Source: JAKFYM01 sp964612065
GTDB lineage: Bacteria; Bdellovibrionota; UBA1018; CAIPTA01
NCBI GenBank assembly: GCA_964612065.1
Contig: CAZTCD010000034.1
Location: forward strand, 1-37,798
DNA length: 37,798 bases
Direction of reading: 5' to 3'
The translations under genes and the position numbers were made by a program. Below the pieces are notes generated by a model. It saw nothing but the letters and a program-made list of their open reading frames with translations, had not been told where the DNA came from and searched no databases. This document shows, piece by piece, positions 24,162-32,295 of this stretch (position 1 is the first letter of the stretch; every line of letters starts with the position of its first letter).

Positions 24162-24806
24162 TCAAAACTTCGGCGTAAGCGTATAGATATACTGTGCATC
24201 GATATGAGGAAATCGATGCTGCTTATTTTTCATCTGTCCGAGCTTTAAAAGGAGCTTAGTTCTCTGAGCGACATCGTCATCACGGATCTTCTTCATTTGA
24301 CTCTCAATAAATTTAAAGGCCTCTTTTGGATGGAAGCAAAATCCATTAGCGAAAACAAAAGATTTCCCGTCCGGTATCAAACGGGCCTCAAAGACATCCC
24401 CTTTCGAGAATCCTGCCTTAAACTGCAAATCCTGAACTTCATACTTCTGGCCGTTACTGAGATCACGAAGAAAAAGCGAACTGCCTTTTTGTTTTAAGAG
24501 CTCAAAGATAGAGTGTTTAGCCAAGGTAAGCGCCTTGTGAACCGCATCTTCTTCCGGGGAGAAATGAGACTGATTTTTTCGGTAGAAAAGAAAAATCGGA
24601 GGGAGATCGTGCTTTTCCAACGGGCGATCAAAGAGATACCAGCCCATGAACACGTCCATCTGATTTTCAAAATCAGGATCGTCTTCGGAGATTACGCCGA
24701 GATTATCGAAATAACTTCGCTTCGCATCATAGACCTCGCGAAAATAATCACCGGCCGTATACTCATTGGTAATCGCATCAATACACTTCTGAAATTTTTC
24801 AAGCAT
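24162..24806 (-). CDS. Conserved-looking protein of unknown function
   Basis: This is a 214-residue soluble protein with no signal peptide or membrane helix. The N-terminus is acidic and helical. The middle reads as a small beta domain (SSLFLRDLSNGQKYEVQD, then GDVFEARLIPDGKSFVFANGFCFHP), and the C-terminus is helical and basic (KLLLKLGQMKNKQHRFPH). The beta part, with 'G-x-V-F-E-A-R-L' and 'P-x-G', recalls OB- or SH3-like nucleic-acid-binding barrels, but this is impression only. Its start overlaps the end of carA by 8 bases, and the lipoprotein gene starts 13 bases after its end. It is therefore translated as part of the operon. No function is assigned. Confidence 0.75.
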   Translation of the reverse strand: MLEKFQKCIDAITNEYTAGDYFREVYDAKRSYFDNLGVISEDDPDFENQMDVFMGWYLFDRPLEKHDLPPIFLFYRKNQSHFSPEEDAVHKALTLAKHSIFELLKQKGSSLFLRDLSNGQKYEVQDLQFKAGFSKGDVFEARLIPDGKSFVFANGFCFHPKEAFKFIESQMKKIRDDDVAQRTKLLLKLGQMKNKQHRFPHIDAQYIYTLTPKF

Positions 24807-25971
24807 AGCCCATCACTTTCATGAACTCGTCAAAGAAATCCATGGAATCACGGGGGCCCGGACACGCCTCAGGATGGTACTGTACGGAAAATGCTTTCTG
24901 ATCCGAAAGCTCAATGCTCTCGACGCTCTTATCATTTAAATTGATTTGAGCGACTTTTGCATTCGAAGGCATGGTTTCAGGATCAATGGAGTAGCCATGA
25001 TTCTGAGAAGTGATCATAACCTTTCCTGTTTTAAGGTTTAGCACGGGCTGATTCGCGCCATGATGGCCAAATTTCATCTTGAATGTTTTTGCTCCGATTG
25101 CGTGAGCTAGAATCTGATGGCCCATACAAATACCAAATACAGGCACTTTGCCCAGGAGATTACGCACAGTCTCAGGCGCGTGAGCCACTTTGGCCGGATC
25201 TCCGGGGCCATTGGAAAGCAGTACACCTCTGGGCTTCAAATTTAGGATCTTTTCAGCGGAAGTGCTAACGGGTACCACTTTAACCTTACAGCCCCGGGTA
25301 ACCAACGATCGCAACATGTTCTGCTTAACACCGAGATCAAGCACAACAACCAAAGGACTATCCTCTGCCTTTATAACCGGCATGTTCCAAGCTGCATTCA
25401 GGCTGCCGCCAGCTTGAGTCCAGTCGTAAGCCTCTTTAGTGCTCACTTCGGCCACGAGGTCTCTGTCACCAAACAGGGGAAGGGCTCTCAGTCTTTTCAA
25501 GACCTCGTCCACTTCCTTCTTGCTCTCCGGGGCCGGGCTCACAATAAAGGCATTCATGGCGCCTTTATCACGCAAGTGGCGGGTGATTGCTCGGGTATCT
25601 ACGCCGGTAAGACCCGGAATATTGCGGGAACGCAAATACCCCTCTAGACTTTCGTCCGACCTCCAATTCGATGGCTCACTACAAAACTCATGTGCGATAA
25701 AACCCGAACAGAATGCCGCTCGACTTTCTATGTCCTCCCGGTTGATTCCGTAATTGCCTATATGCGGATAGGTCATCACCACGATCTGCCCCAGGTAAGA
25801 GGGATCGGTAAGAATTTCCTGATAGCCGGTCATTGCCGTATTGAATACGACCTCGCCAACCACCCCTTGCCTCAAAGTCTCCGGCTCACCACCAAACAGC
25901 TCCCCCGGAAAGACACTTCCATCGCTAAGAACAAGGGCGCCGGATCTTCTCTTGGATTGCAGTAAACTCAT
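24799..25971 (-). CDS. carA: Carbamoyl-phosphate synthase small subunit
   Basis: CarA is the glutaminase subunit that passes ammonia to CarB to make carbamoyl phosphate for pyrimidine and arginine synthesis. The 390-residue protein has the CarA-specific N-terminal domain (VVGEVVFNTAMTGYQEILTDPSY) and a class I glutamine amidotransferase domain. The catalytic triad is Cys282 in FGICMGHQ plus His and Glu in QYHPEA near the C-terminus. Start: ATG 25971 overlaps the pyrC-like stop as ATGA and has GGAGA upstream; the frame extends to 26031 but within the previous gene. The large subunit gene carB is not in this window. Confidence 0.96.
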   Translation of the reverse strand: MSLLQSKRRSGALVLSDGSVFPGELFGGEPETLRQGVVGEVVFNTAMTGYQEILTDPSYLGQIVVMTYPHIGNYGINREDIESRAAFCSGFIAHEFCSEPSNWRSDESLEGYLRSRNIPGLTGVDTRAITRHLRDKGAMNAFIVSPAPESKKEVDEVLKRLRALPLFGDRDLVAEVSTKEAYDWTQAGGSLNAAWNMPVIKAEDSPLVVVLDLGVKQNMLRSLVTRGCKVKVVPVSTSAEKILNLKPRGVLLSNGPGDPAKVAHAPETVRNLLGKVPVFGICMGHQILAHAIGAKTFKMKFGHHGANQPVLNLKTGKVMITSQNHGYSIDPETMPSNAKVAQINLNDKSVESIELSDQKAFSVQYHPEACPGPRDSMDFFDEFMKVMGYA

Positions 25972-27308
25972 TTCTTTCTCTCCGTAAGAGATTTTGCATC
26001 GTAAACAACTGTACCGCCCACAAGCGTGCACCTTACCATTCCCTGCATTTTTCGCCCAAGGAACGGGCTGTTTTTTGCCGCAGAGTGCACGTGACGGTCT
26101 TCAAAGGTGAAATTTGTCTTGGGATCAAAAATTACAATATCAGCGAAGGCTCCCTCACGCAGACAACCAAAATCATTTTGAATCCCCAAAATTTTCGCCG
26201 GGGCCGAACTTAGTAGTTCCACCAGCCTAACTGGGCTGATCTTTTTATTTTTCACAAGCTCCAGAGAAAGCGGCAGCGCGGTTTCCAAACCAATCATTCC
26301 CGCACTTGCATGCTCAAAGGCCTGTTCCTTCGAAGAACGAGTCTGCGGGCTGTGTGCGGTGGCAATACAATCGATAGTCCCGTCTCCAAGCGATTCTACT
26401 ACCGCTTCAATGTCTTCAGGCGTTCTGAGCGGGGGAAAACACTTAAAATTCGCATCATACGTGGCAATGGAGTCAGAGGTAAGCGTGAAATAGGCGGGAT
26501 TGGTTTCCACCGTGACGGAGAGGCCCTCCTCTTTCGCCAATCGGAGAGCTCGAAGTGAGCCTGCGGTACTAATACTCTGAAAGTGAAGCCTGGATTTCGT
26601 ATGCCTTAGAAGAACCAAATCTCTCGCAACAATGATCTCCTCCGCTGCAGGAGGGATGCCCCTTAAGCCAAGACGGTTGGAATTCCATCCCTCATTCATC
26701 ACTCCCTGCCCAGCGAGGGATCTATCCTCAGGAAAAGAAAAAACCGGCAGGGAAAAGGCCCGCGTGTATTCAAGCGCTTTCCTCATTAAATAAGAATTTT
26801 CCAGCGCGGAACAATCACCAATCGCTCTGGCACCCGCTCCCGCCATGCCACCTATCTCAGCGAGTTTTTTGCCTTCCCGGCCAGACGAAAGAGCTCCCAT
26901 CGGCAGGATGCGTACCGAAGAATTTTCACGTGCACGCCGAAGGAGAAAATCGGTCATAAATGCATTATCGTGAACCGGTTCAGTTACTGGTTGCACCAGC
27001 AACGTAGTAAAGCCGCCAGCCGCAGCGGCAGCGGACCCCGAGCTAAAACTCTCAATATGCTCCGATCCCGGCTCATGTATACGGCAGTTCAAGTCAATAA
27101 AACCGGGCGATAGGAAGGCCCCTTCCGCATTTATTTTTTCGGCCTTTAGGGATTTAGCCTTTGCCTTCAACGAGTCCGGTTTGCCCACAGCGACTATTCG
27201 GCCTCGCTCTATCAGTATTTCTCCCTTCCCATTCCACTTTTGCGACGGATCCACAAGATGCGCATTCGAGATGTACAGGCTCTTTGCCGGCTGAGTCTTC
27301 GTGGTCAC
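25968..27308 (-). CDS. Dihydroorotase homologue lacking catalytic residues (PyrX/PyrC'-like)
   Basis: This is a 446-residue amidohydrolase-fold protein of the class I dihydroorotase family. Active dihydroorotases have H-x-H and an Arg in 'GFID-H-H-REPG'; here the run is GFIDLNCRIHEPG, so the two metal ligands are Asn74 and Arg76. Further metal or catalytic positions are also changed: His to Phe192 (FSFPED), His to Ser245 (HFQSIST) and catalytic Asp to Ala318 (ATAHSPQ). It should therefore not hydrolyse dihydroorotate. In Pseudomonas an inactive homologue (PyrC'/PyrX) is a structural part of aspartate carbamoyltransferase; the direct GTGA coupling to pyrB here suggests the same role. An active dihydroorotase would then be encoded elsewhere. 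The start is GTG 27308. Confidence 0.9.
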   Translation of the reverse strand: MTTKTQPAKSLYISNAHLVDPSQKWNGKGEILIERGRIVAVGKPDSLKAKAKSLKAEKINAEGAFLSPGFIDLNCRIHEPGSEHIESFSSGSAAAAAGGFTTLLVQPVTEPVHDNAFMTDFLLRRARENSSVRILPMGALSSGREGKKLAEIGGMAGAGARAIGDCSALENSYLMRKALEYTRAFSLPVFSFPEDRSLAGQGVMNEGWNSNRLGLRGIPPAAEEIIVARDLVLLRHTKSRLHFQSISTAGSLRALRLAKEEGLSVTVETNPAYFTLTSDSIATYDANFKCFPPLRTPEDIEAVVESLGDGTIDCIATAHSPQTRSSKEQAFEHASAGMIGLETALPLSLELVKNKKISPVRLVELLSSAPAKILGIQNDFGCLREGAFADIVIFDPKTNFTFEDRHVHSAAKNSPFLGRKMQGMVRCTLVGGTVVYDAKSLTERKK

Positions 27309-28231
27309 GAACGCCCCTCTTCCAATACCGCGAGAACTCCCATTCTAACCGCCACTCCGTTCGTCACCTGGCTCAAAATCACAGAACGCTCGCCATCCGC
27401 CACATCGGGCGCGATTTCCACCCCTCGATTGAGGGGGCCCGGATGCATGATGATGGCATTCTTCTTCATGAGCGCCACGGAATCCCGGAGCAATCCGTAA
27501 AAGCGAAAGTATTCGCCGGTCGAGGGAATCTGTTTGTCATTCTGACGCTCGAACTGAATACGAAGCATCATTACGACATCGGCTCCCTTCAGCGCATCCT
27601 CCAGGCGGAAAGCGACCTTTACTCCATGGCGCTCCATCTGAGGGGGAATCAATGTGGGAGGACCACAAACCGTAACTTTGGCCCCCATCTTCCGCAGCAG
27701 GTGGATATTTGACCGGGCCACTCTCGAGTGGGCGATATCCCCCACGATTGCCACCTGGAGCCCCTTGAGCTCGCCAAATTTCTCCTCAATTGTCATGGCG
27801 TCAAGAAGGGCCTGAGTGGGATGCTCATGAAAGCCATCGCCGGCATTGATCACCGGAATTCGCAGGTGCTGAACAAGTAACTGAGGGGCACCAGAGGAAG
27901 AATGCCTTAGAACAAGAAAATCCGGATTCATGGCTTCCAGATTCTTCGCAGTATCAACTAAGGTTTCTCCCTTGCTGACCGAACTGCTCGCGTCGCCGTT
28001 CATATGAATGAAATCAGCGCCAAGCCGTTTCGCCGCCATTTCAAAAGATCCCCTCGTTCGGGTGGACGCCTCATAAAACAAGCTAACTACGGTTTTTCCT
28101 CGGAGAAGCTCAAAGCGCTTGGTGCCTGCTAGTTCTTTCTTAAAACGCTTGCCTGCATCCAAATAGGCCCGGATTTCCTTGTTCTCAAGATCTTCAATTC
28201 CAAGTAGATGGCGCACTTTCATAGAATTCAT
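27305..28231 (-). CDS. pyrB: Aspartate carbamoyltransferase catalytic subunit
   Basis: PyrB joins carbamoyl phosphate and aspartate, the first committed step of pyrimidine synthesis. The 308-residue protein has the carbamoyl-phosphate motif STRTRGSFE (about 55-63), HPTQALLD (about 136-143) and PGPLNRGVE near the C-terminus. The start was set at ATG 28231, which overlaps the stop of the signal-peptidase-like gene as ATGA. ATG 28222 is a close alternative, and the frame runs open to a TTG at 28264. The following pyrC-like gene overlaps by 4 bases (GTGA). No regulatory-chain gene pyrI is present, in keeping with the PyrX-type partner. Confidence 0.96.
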   Translation of the reverse strand: MNSMKVRHLLGIEDLENKEIRAYLDAGKRFKKELAGTKRFELLRGKTVVSLFYEASTRTRGSFEMAAKRLGADFIHMNGDASSSVSKGETLVDTAKNLEAMNPDFLVLRHSSSGAPQLLVQHLRIPVINAGDGFHEHPTQALLDAMTIEEKFGELKGLQVAIVGDIAHSRVARSNIHLLRKMGAKVTVCGPPTLIPPQMERHGVKVAFRLEDALKGADVVMMLRIQFERQNDKQIPSTGEYFRFYGLLRDSVALMKKNAIIMHPGPLNRGVEIAPDVADGERSVILSQVTNGVAVRMGVLAVLEEGRS

Positions 28232-28752
28232 AGCGGCTGCAAGAGCCTCCCACCCAGACTCCAACCGGGATCGGTGGATTCTAACCGTGAACCCTCCCGC
28301 ACTGAAGGTCTTTTACTGCGCCAGACATAGGTGGCCTTGCCCACGATGCTCTTTCTCGGCACGGGACCCAGTTTACGGCTATCTAAAACACTGGAATCCT
28401 GCTCTGCAGCCAAGAAAAATTCATCCTCTTTGAGCACGGCGTCTTTTCCGTCAGGCAAAGTCACCTTTTCGCCAGGCCCCGCCTTTATCCGCCGCAAAAC
28501 ACTCACAGGAGGATCTCCCACTGCCACACTCACCACCAGGTCGCCCACCAAGGGATTGGCCCACTCCAGAAGTAGAGCTCCAGCACCAGGCACCCGAAGT
28601 CCATATCGAAGCTTGGACACCAGGACGACGTCTCCATCCTCCAAACGGGGGCTCATGGAATCATCGGTCATACGCACCGGCTCAAGAACGCAAGCACGGA
28701 GACAAAGAGCCAGAGCAGCGACCCAGATCAGCCTGCCGAGGCGTTTTTTCAT
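28228..28752 (-). CDS. Signal peptidase I-like protein (S26) with Lys-to-Arg at the general base
   Basis: This 174-residue protein has one N-terminal membrane helix (about 8-22) and S26 signal peptidase boxes. Box B is DDSMSPRLEDGDVV with nucleophile Ser32; box C is LVGDLVV; box E is LDSRKLGPVPRKSIVGKA. Box D, normally 'IKR-VGLPGD', reads LRRIKAGPGE, so the general-base Lys (E. coli Lys145) is Arg87, with a Lys three residues on (Lys90). Activity is therefore doubtful or uses a variant base. It lies directly after lepA (4-base gap), the classic lepA-lepB order, and is coupled to pyrB by ATGA. It is shorter than E. coli LepB, with one anchor. Anchored in the inner membrane, facing the periplasm. 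Confidence 0.85.
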   Translation of the reverse strand: MKKRLGRLIWVAALALCLRACVLEPVRMTDDSMSPRLEDGDVVLVSKLRYGLRVPGAGALLLEWANPLVGDLVVSVAVGDPPVSVLRRIKAGPGEKVTLPDGKDAVLKEDEFFLAAEQDSSVLDSRKLGPVPRKSIVGKATYVWRSKRPSVREGSRLESTDPGWSLGGRLLQPL

Positions 28753-28756
28753 TGCC

Positions 28757-30565
28757 TCAATCCACCTTCAAAACGGCAAGAAAGGCCTCTTGAGGCACTT
28801 CAACCGTTCCAATTTGCTTCATGCGCTTTTTGCCCTCTTTTTGCTTCTCGAGAAGTTTACGCTTTCGGGAAATATCCCCGCCGTAGCACTTGGCAAGAAC
28901 GTTCTTTCGAAAGGCCGAGAGAGTTTCTCTGGCCACGATCTTGGAACCTATCGCAGCCTGAATGGCCACTTCATACATTTGCCTCTCGATCAACTCTTTC
29001 AACTTCTTGGCAAGTTCACGGCCACGGATTGCGGCCTTAGACCGGTGAATCATCACAGAGAGAGCATCCACTTGATCGCCGTTCAGCATGATATCAAGCT
29101 TCACCATATCTCCCTCTCGGTAGTCGGCAAGCTCATAGTCCATCGAAGCATAGCCACGAGTGCAACTCTTAAGCTTATCGAAGAAATCGAAAACCATCTC
29201 CGCAAGAGGCATTTCGTATTTCACCTGCACTCGATCAGCAGTTATATAATCGATTCCCTGCTGAATGCCTCTGCGCTCCTGGAATAAGGACAATACGGCA
29301 CCCACATACTCATTAGGGGTATGTACAGTGCACTTGATGTAGGGCTCTTCGATTTTCAAGATCTCGGTGGGGGCCGGCATTTTAGAGGGGTTGTCCACCA
29401 GAAGCTCTTCATTCTGAGTGTTGGTAACCTTGTAAACCACGGAAGGTGCAGTAGAAATTATCGAAAGATTGTACTGTCGCTCCAGTCGTTCCTGAAAAAC
29501 CTCCATGTGCAGAAGGCCCAGAAAGCCACAACGGAACCCGAAGCCAAGCGCATTGGAGGTTTCAGGCTCGAATGTGAATGCAGAGTCATTCAACTTAAGC
29601 TTTTCCAGCGCATCGCGGAGATTCGCATATTCATCCGATTCAATCGGATAAACACCGCAAAACACCATTGGCTTCACTTCTTTGAAGCCCTTCAGCTCAC
29701 CCACTTGAATCTCGCCCTGCTTTACCACCGTATCGCCGACTTTTACGTCGCGCACGTCTTTCAAGCCGGTAATAATAGCCCCCACTTCGCCAACGGAGAT
29801 TTGATCGGCATCGACCATTTTCGGCACGAAATAGGTGACCTTTTGGCAGTCGAACAGCTTTCCCGTATGCGCAAGGCGGAGCTTGTCGCCTTTCTTCACC
29901 GCCCCGGAGAACACACGCACAAGTGCAACCACTCCATAATAGGGATCAAACCACGAATCGAAAACCAAGGCGCGGAGGGGAGAGTCGGCCGAAAATTCTC
30001 CTACATCTTTAGGCGGGGGCACCCTTGCCACGATTGCTTCAAGAACATCAGGAACCCCCAATCCAGTCTTGGCCGAAATTTTCACAGCCATAGAGGCATC
30101 GATTCCGATCACCTCTTCGATCTCAGCCTGAACGCGATCAGGCTCCGCCCCGGGAAGATCGATTTTATTTAGTACAGGAAAGATTTCCAGATTGTTCTCT
30201 AGTGCAAGGTAAACATTGGCAAGCGTCTGAGCCTCCACGCCCTGAGAAGCATCCACCACAAGGATAGCCCCCTCACAAGCTGCCAACGAACGAGAAACCT
30301 CGTAGGTAAAATCAACGTGCCCGGGAGTATCGATCATGTTTAGAATGTATTCCTGTCCATCCTTGGCCTTGTATCGCATGCGTACGGTCTGGGCCTTGAT
30401 GGTGATCCCACGCTCCCGCTCGATATCCATTGAATCGAGCACCTGGCTTTCCATTTCTCGCTTCGTAAGGGTTCCTGTCACTTCTATGAGGCGATCAGCA
30501 AGCGTGGACTTGCCGTGATCGATATGAGCGATAATTGAAAAATTCCGGATATTTTTTGCGCTCAT
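28757..30565 (-). CDS. lepA: Elongation factor 4 (LepA)
   Basis: LepA/EF4 is a ribosomal GTPase that acts on elongating or initiating ribosomes. The 602 residues are full length. The G domain starts at the N-terminus with HIDHGKSTLADR (P-loop), DTPGHVDFTYEVSRSLAACEGA and NKIDLPGA. Domains II-V follow, ending with the LepA-specific C-terminal domain (KAAIRGRELAKKLKELIERQ, then KCYGGDISRKRKLLEKQKEGKKRMK). ATG 30565 fits the family N-terminus MSAKNIRNFSIIAHIDHGK. The frame runs open to 30625, but those 20 residues are not LepA-like. It is first in the seven-gene minus-strand unit, 4 bases before the signal-peptidase-like gene, and divergent from mlaE. Confidence 0.97.
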   Translation of the reverse strand: MSAKNIRNFSIIAHIDHGKSTLADRLIEVTGTLTKREMESQVLDSMDIERERGITIKAQTVRMRYKAKDGQEYILNMIDTPGHVDFTYEVSRSLAACEGAILVVDASQGVEAQTLANVYLALENNLEIFPVLNKIDLPGAEPDRVQAEIEEVIGIDASMAVKISAKTGLGVPDVLEAIVARVPPPKDVGEFSADSPLRALVFDSWFDPYYGVVALVRVFSGAVKKGDKLRLAHTGKLFDCQKVTYFVPKMVDADQISVGEVGAIITGLKDVRDVKVGDTVVKQGEIQVGELKGFKEVKPMVFCGVYPIESDEYANLRDALEKLKLNDSAFTFEPETSNALGFGFRCGFLGLLHMEVFQERLERQYNLSIISTAPSVVYKVTNTQNEELLVDNPSKMPAPTEILKIEEPYIKCTVHTPNEYVGAVLSLFQERRGIQQGIDYITADRVQVKYEMPLAEMVFDFFDKLKSCTRGYASMDYELADYREGDMVKLDIMLNGDQVDALSVMIHRSKAAIRGRELAKKLKELIERQMYEVAIQAAIGSKIVARETLSAFRKNVLAKCYGGDISRKRKLLEKQKEGKKRMKQIGTVEVPQEAFLAVLKVD

Positions 30566-30611
30566 TTTTGCGCTCTCACCCTGGCCTTGCGGCTCCCCGT
30601 TCGCGCCACAA

Positions 30612-30640
30612 TTTATGCGGCGCATCCACCCAAATCTAAA
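30612..30640 (-). promoter_or_regulatory. Candidate sigma70-type promoter for lepA operon
   Basis: On the minus strand TTTAGA (30635-30640) and CATAAA (30612-30617) are separated by 17 bases. Each agrees with the -35 and -10 consensus at four of six positions. The start of transcription would fall near 30605, about 40 bases before the lepA ATG, and GGTGAGAG sits between as a possible ribosome site. This rests on sequence match alone. Confidence 0.3.
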
Positions 30641-30728
30641 TGCCGGCTAAGTCAGCGAAGAATCACCAATTTTCTCTATGAATCCGATGACAAACCTGTG
30701 CGTGCCAGAATAGACTAAAGGTCGTTCT

Positions 30729-31502
30729 ATGCTTAGCCTTGCTATATCACCGATTACCTTCCTGGGTAAACTGTCGAGTTTCATCTGGAACGCGGTAGTG
30801 GGACTCAAGAATTTTCATCGCCGCATACCCATTTTCCTGCAGCAATTCGACTTTATTTCGGTTGAAAGCCTGCTGGTGGTAACTTTCAGCGCCATCTTTA
30901 TCGGCGCCGTGATGGCGTTCCAAACCTATGTGGCCCTCCATTACTTCGGAATGGATTCCTTCCTTGGCTCCTCCGTTGGAATCGCCTTAATGAGGGAACT
31001 TGCCCCTGTTTTTTGCGGAATCATGGTGGCCTCTCGCGCCGGCGCCGCCATAGCCGCAGAAATCGCCACGATGAGGGTAACGGAGCAGATCGACGCCATG
31101 GAAGCACTGGGCACCGATCCGTACGACTATCTGGTTACCCCGCGGATTCTGGCCGGGACGTTCGGCCTCCCCCTACTCTGTATCTATTTTACCTTAATCG
31201 GCTGTGGCGCCGGATGGTTTATAGCCAAAGTGGTATTGGCCACGGATGGAGCCGTTTACTGGCAACAGCTTTCCTGGGCCGTGGACTTCAACGACGTTTG
31301 GCAAGGCCTCACCAAGGCCACGATCTTCGGCTTCTTCCTTTCCGTGCTCGGCTGCTACTACGGCTATCACGCCGAGAGCAACGCGGAAGGCGTAGGAGTT
31401 GCCACCAATCAGGCCGTAGTGACCTCTGTACTTTGGATTCTCTTCAGCGACTATGTACTAACCGCCTACCTACCCTATGACCCAAGCTTCATCTATCTCT
31501 AG
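30729..31502 (+). CDS. mlaE: Phospholipid ABC transporter permease MlaE
   Basis: MlaE is the inner-membrane permease of the Mla lipid transporter, which moves phospholipids between inner and outer membranes with MlaF and MlaD. The 257-residue protein has the expected helices and the family signatures ALMRELAPVFCGIMVASRAGAAIAAEIATMRVTEQ split over the central region (about 84-118), then DAMEALGTDPYDYLVTPR. AAAGG stands 7 bases before the ATG (positions 30717-30721 give AAAGG). It is followed by mlaF with a 26-base overlap and by mlaD and tadA. No mlaA, mlaB or mlaC is near. Confidence 0.95.
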   Translation: MLSLAISPITFLGKLSSFIWNAVVGLKNFHRRIPIFLQQFDFISVESLLVVTFSAIFIGAVMAFQTYVALHYFGMDSFLGSSVGIALMRELAPVFCGIMVASRAGAAIAAEIATMRVTEQIDAMEALGTDPYDYLVTPRILAGTFGLPLLCIYFTLIGCGAGWFIAKVVLATDGAVYWQQLSWAVDFNDVWQGLTKATIFGFFLSVLGCYYGYHAESNAEGVGVATNQAVVTSVLWILFSDYVLTAYLPYDPSFIYL

Positions 31503-32277
31503 CAGTAGTGAAATTGCCGTACGGGTGCGCGGGCTCGAAAAAGGGTTCGGGCAATTCAAGATCCACAAGGGCATAGACCTCGATATTCCCAAAGGAAAAG
31601 TGACCTACATCATGGGCGGATCGGGATGTGGAAAATCACTCCTGCTGAAGCAGATCATGGGATTCATTGTTCCTGACAAGGGGCTCATTGAGATAAACGG
31701 TGAGCGGATGGACGCCACCAACTCCCGGCAGCTCAAGCAAGTTCGGAAGCACATGGGAATCCTATTCCAGAACTCCGCCCTTTTTGATTCGCTATCAGTT
31801 TATAACAACGTAGCCTTCTCGCTAAAAGAACAGCTTAATCTACCAAAGAAGGAACTTGATAGCCGCGTTGATGCTCTTCTCAGGAGCGTAGGGCTCAGCT
31901 TCGACCATTCCAAAAAAATGCCGGGGGAATTGTCGGGAGGGCAACGGAAACGGGTGGCACTCGCCAGAGCTATTGCGCTGAAACCTTCGATCATGATGTA
32001 TGACGAGCCCACCACCGGCCTTGACCCCATCACAACCATGATGGTGACCAACCTCATTAAAGATGTGAGCAAAGAGCACAATCTTACTTCGATCGTGATC
32101 AGCCATGACACTCACGTGGTGTTCACCGTAGCGGAGCATATTGCCTTCATGAAGGATGGGCAGTTTCGCTATGTAGGCCCCCCCTGGGATGTTTTTGATA
32201 GCAGTGACCCCGACGTTCAAGAGTTCTTCTCCTTGGAGGCGGATCGACTGAGGAAGCCCACCAAGGGCGGGCACTAA
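31477..32277 (+). CDS. mlaF: Phospholipid ABC transporter ATP-binding protein MlaF
   Basis: This 266-residue ABC ATPase powers MlaE. Walker A is GGSGCGKS (about 46-53), the Q-loop is GILFQNSALFDSLSV (typical of MlaF), the signature is LSGGQRKRVALARA (about 149-162) and Walker B is IMMYDEPTTGLDP (about 171-183), followed by the switch His in VISHD. The ATG at 31477 lies 26 bases inside mlaE and lacks a strong ribosome site, so translation is probably coupled. GTG codons slightly downstream could serve instead. All catalytic motifs are intact. Confidence 0.95.
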   Translation: MTQASSISSSSEIAVRVRGLEKGFGQFKIHKGIDLDIPKGKVTYIMGGSGCGKSLLLKQIMGFIVPDKGLIEINGERMDATNSRQLKQVRKHMGILFQNSALFDSLSVYNNVAFSLKEQLNLPKKELDSRVDALLRSVGLSFDHSKKMPGELSGGQRKRVALARAIALKPSIMMYDEPTTGLDPITTMMVTNLIKDVSKEHNLTSIVISHDTHVVFTVAEHIAFMKDGQFRYVGPPWDVFDSSDPDVQEFFSLEADRLRKPTKGGH

Positions 32278-32295
32278 CGAAGAGCAGGAGCAGTA

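Noticed and set aside
29321..30172. A 283-codon open frame antisense to lepA.
   Set aside because: It is fully inside LepA, whose motifs are intact on the other strand; the translation is rich in His, Arg and Phe with no recognisable fold.
30687..30716. ATGACA and TAGACT with an 18-base spacer before mlaE, like a sigma70 promoter.
   Set aside because: Transcription would start around 30723, after the AAAGG ribosome site, leaving almost no leader; probably chance.
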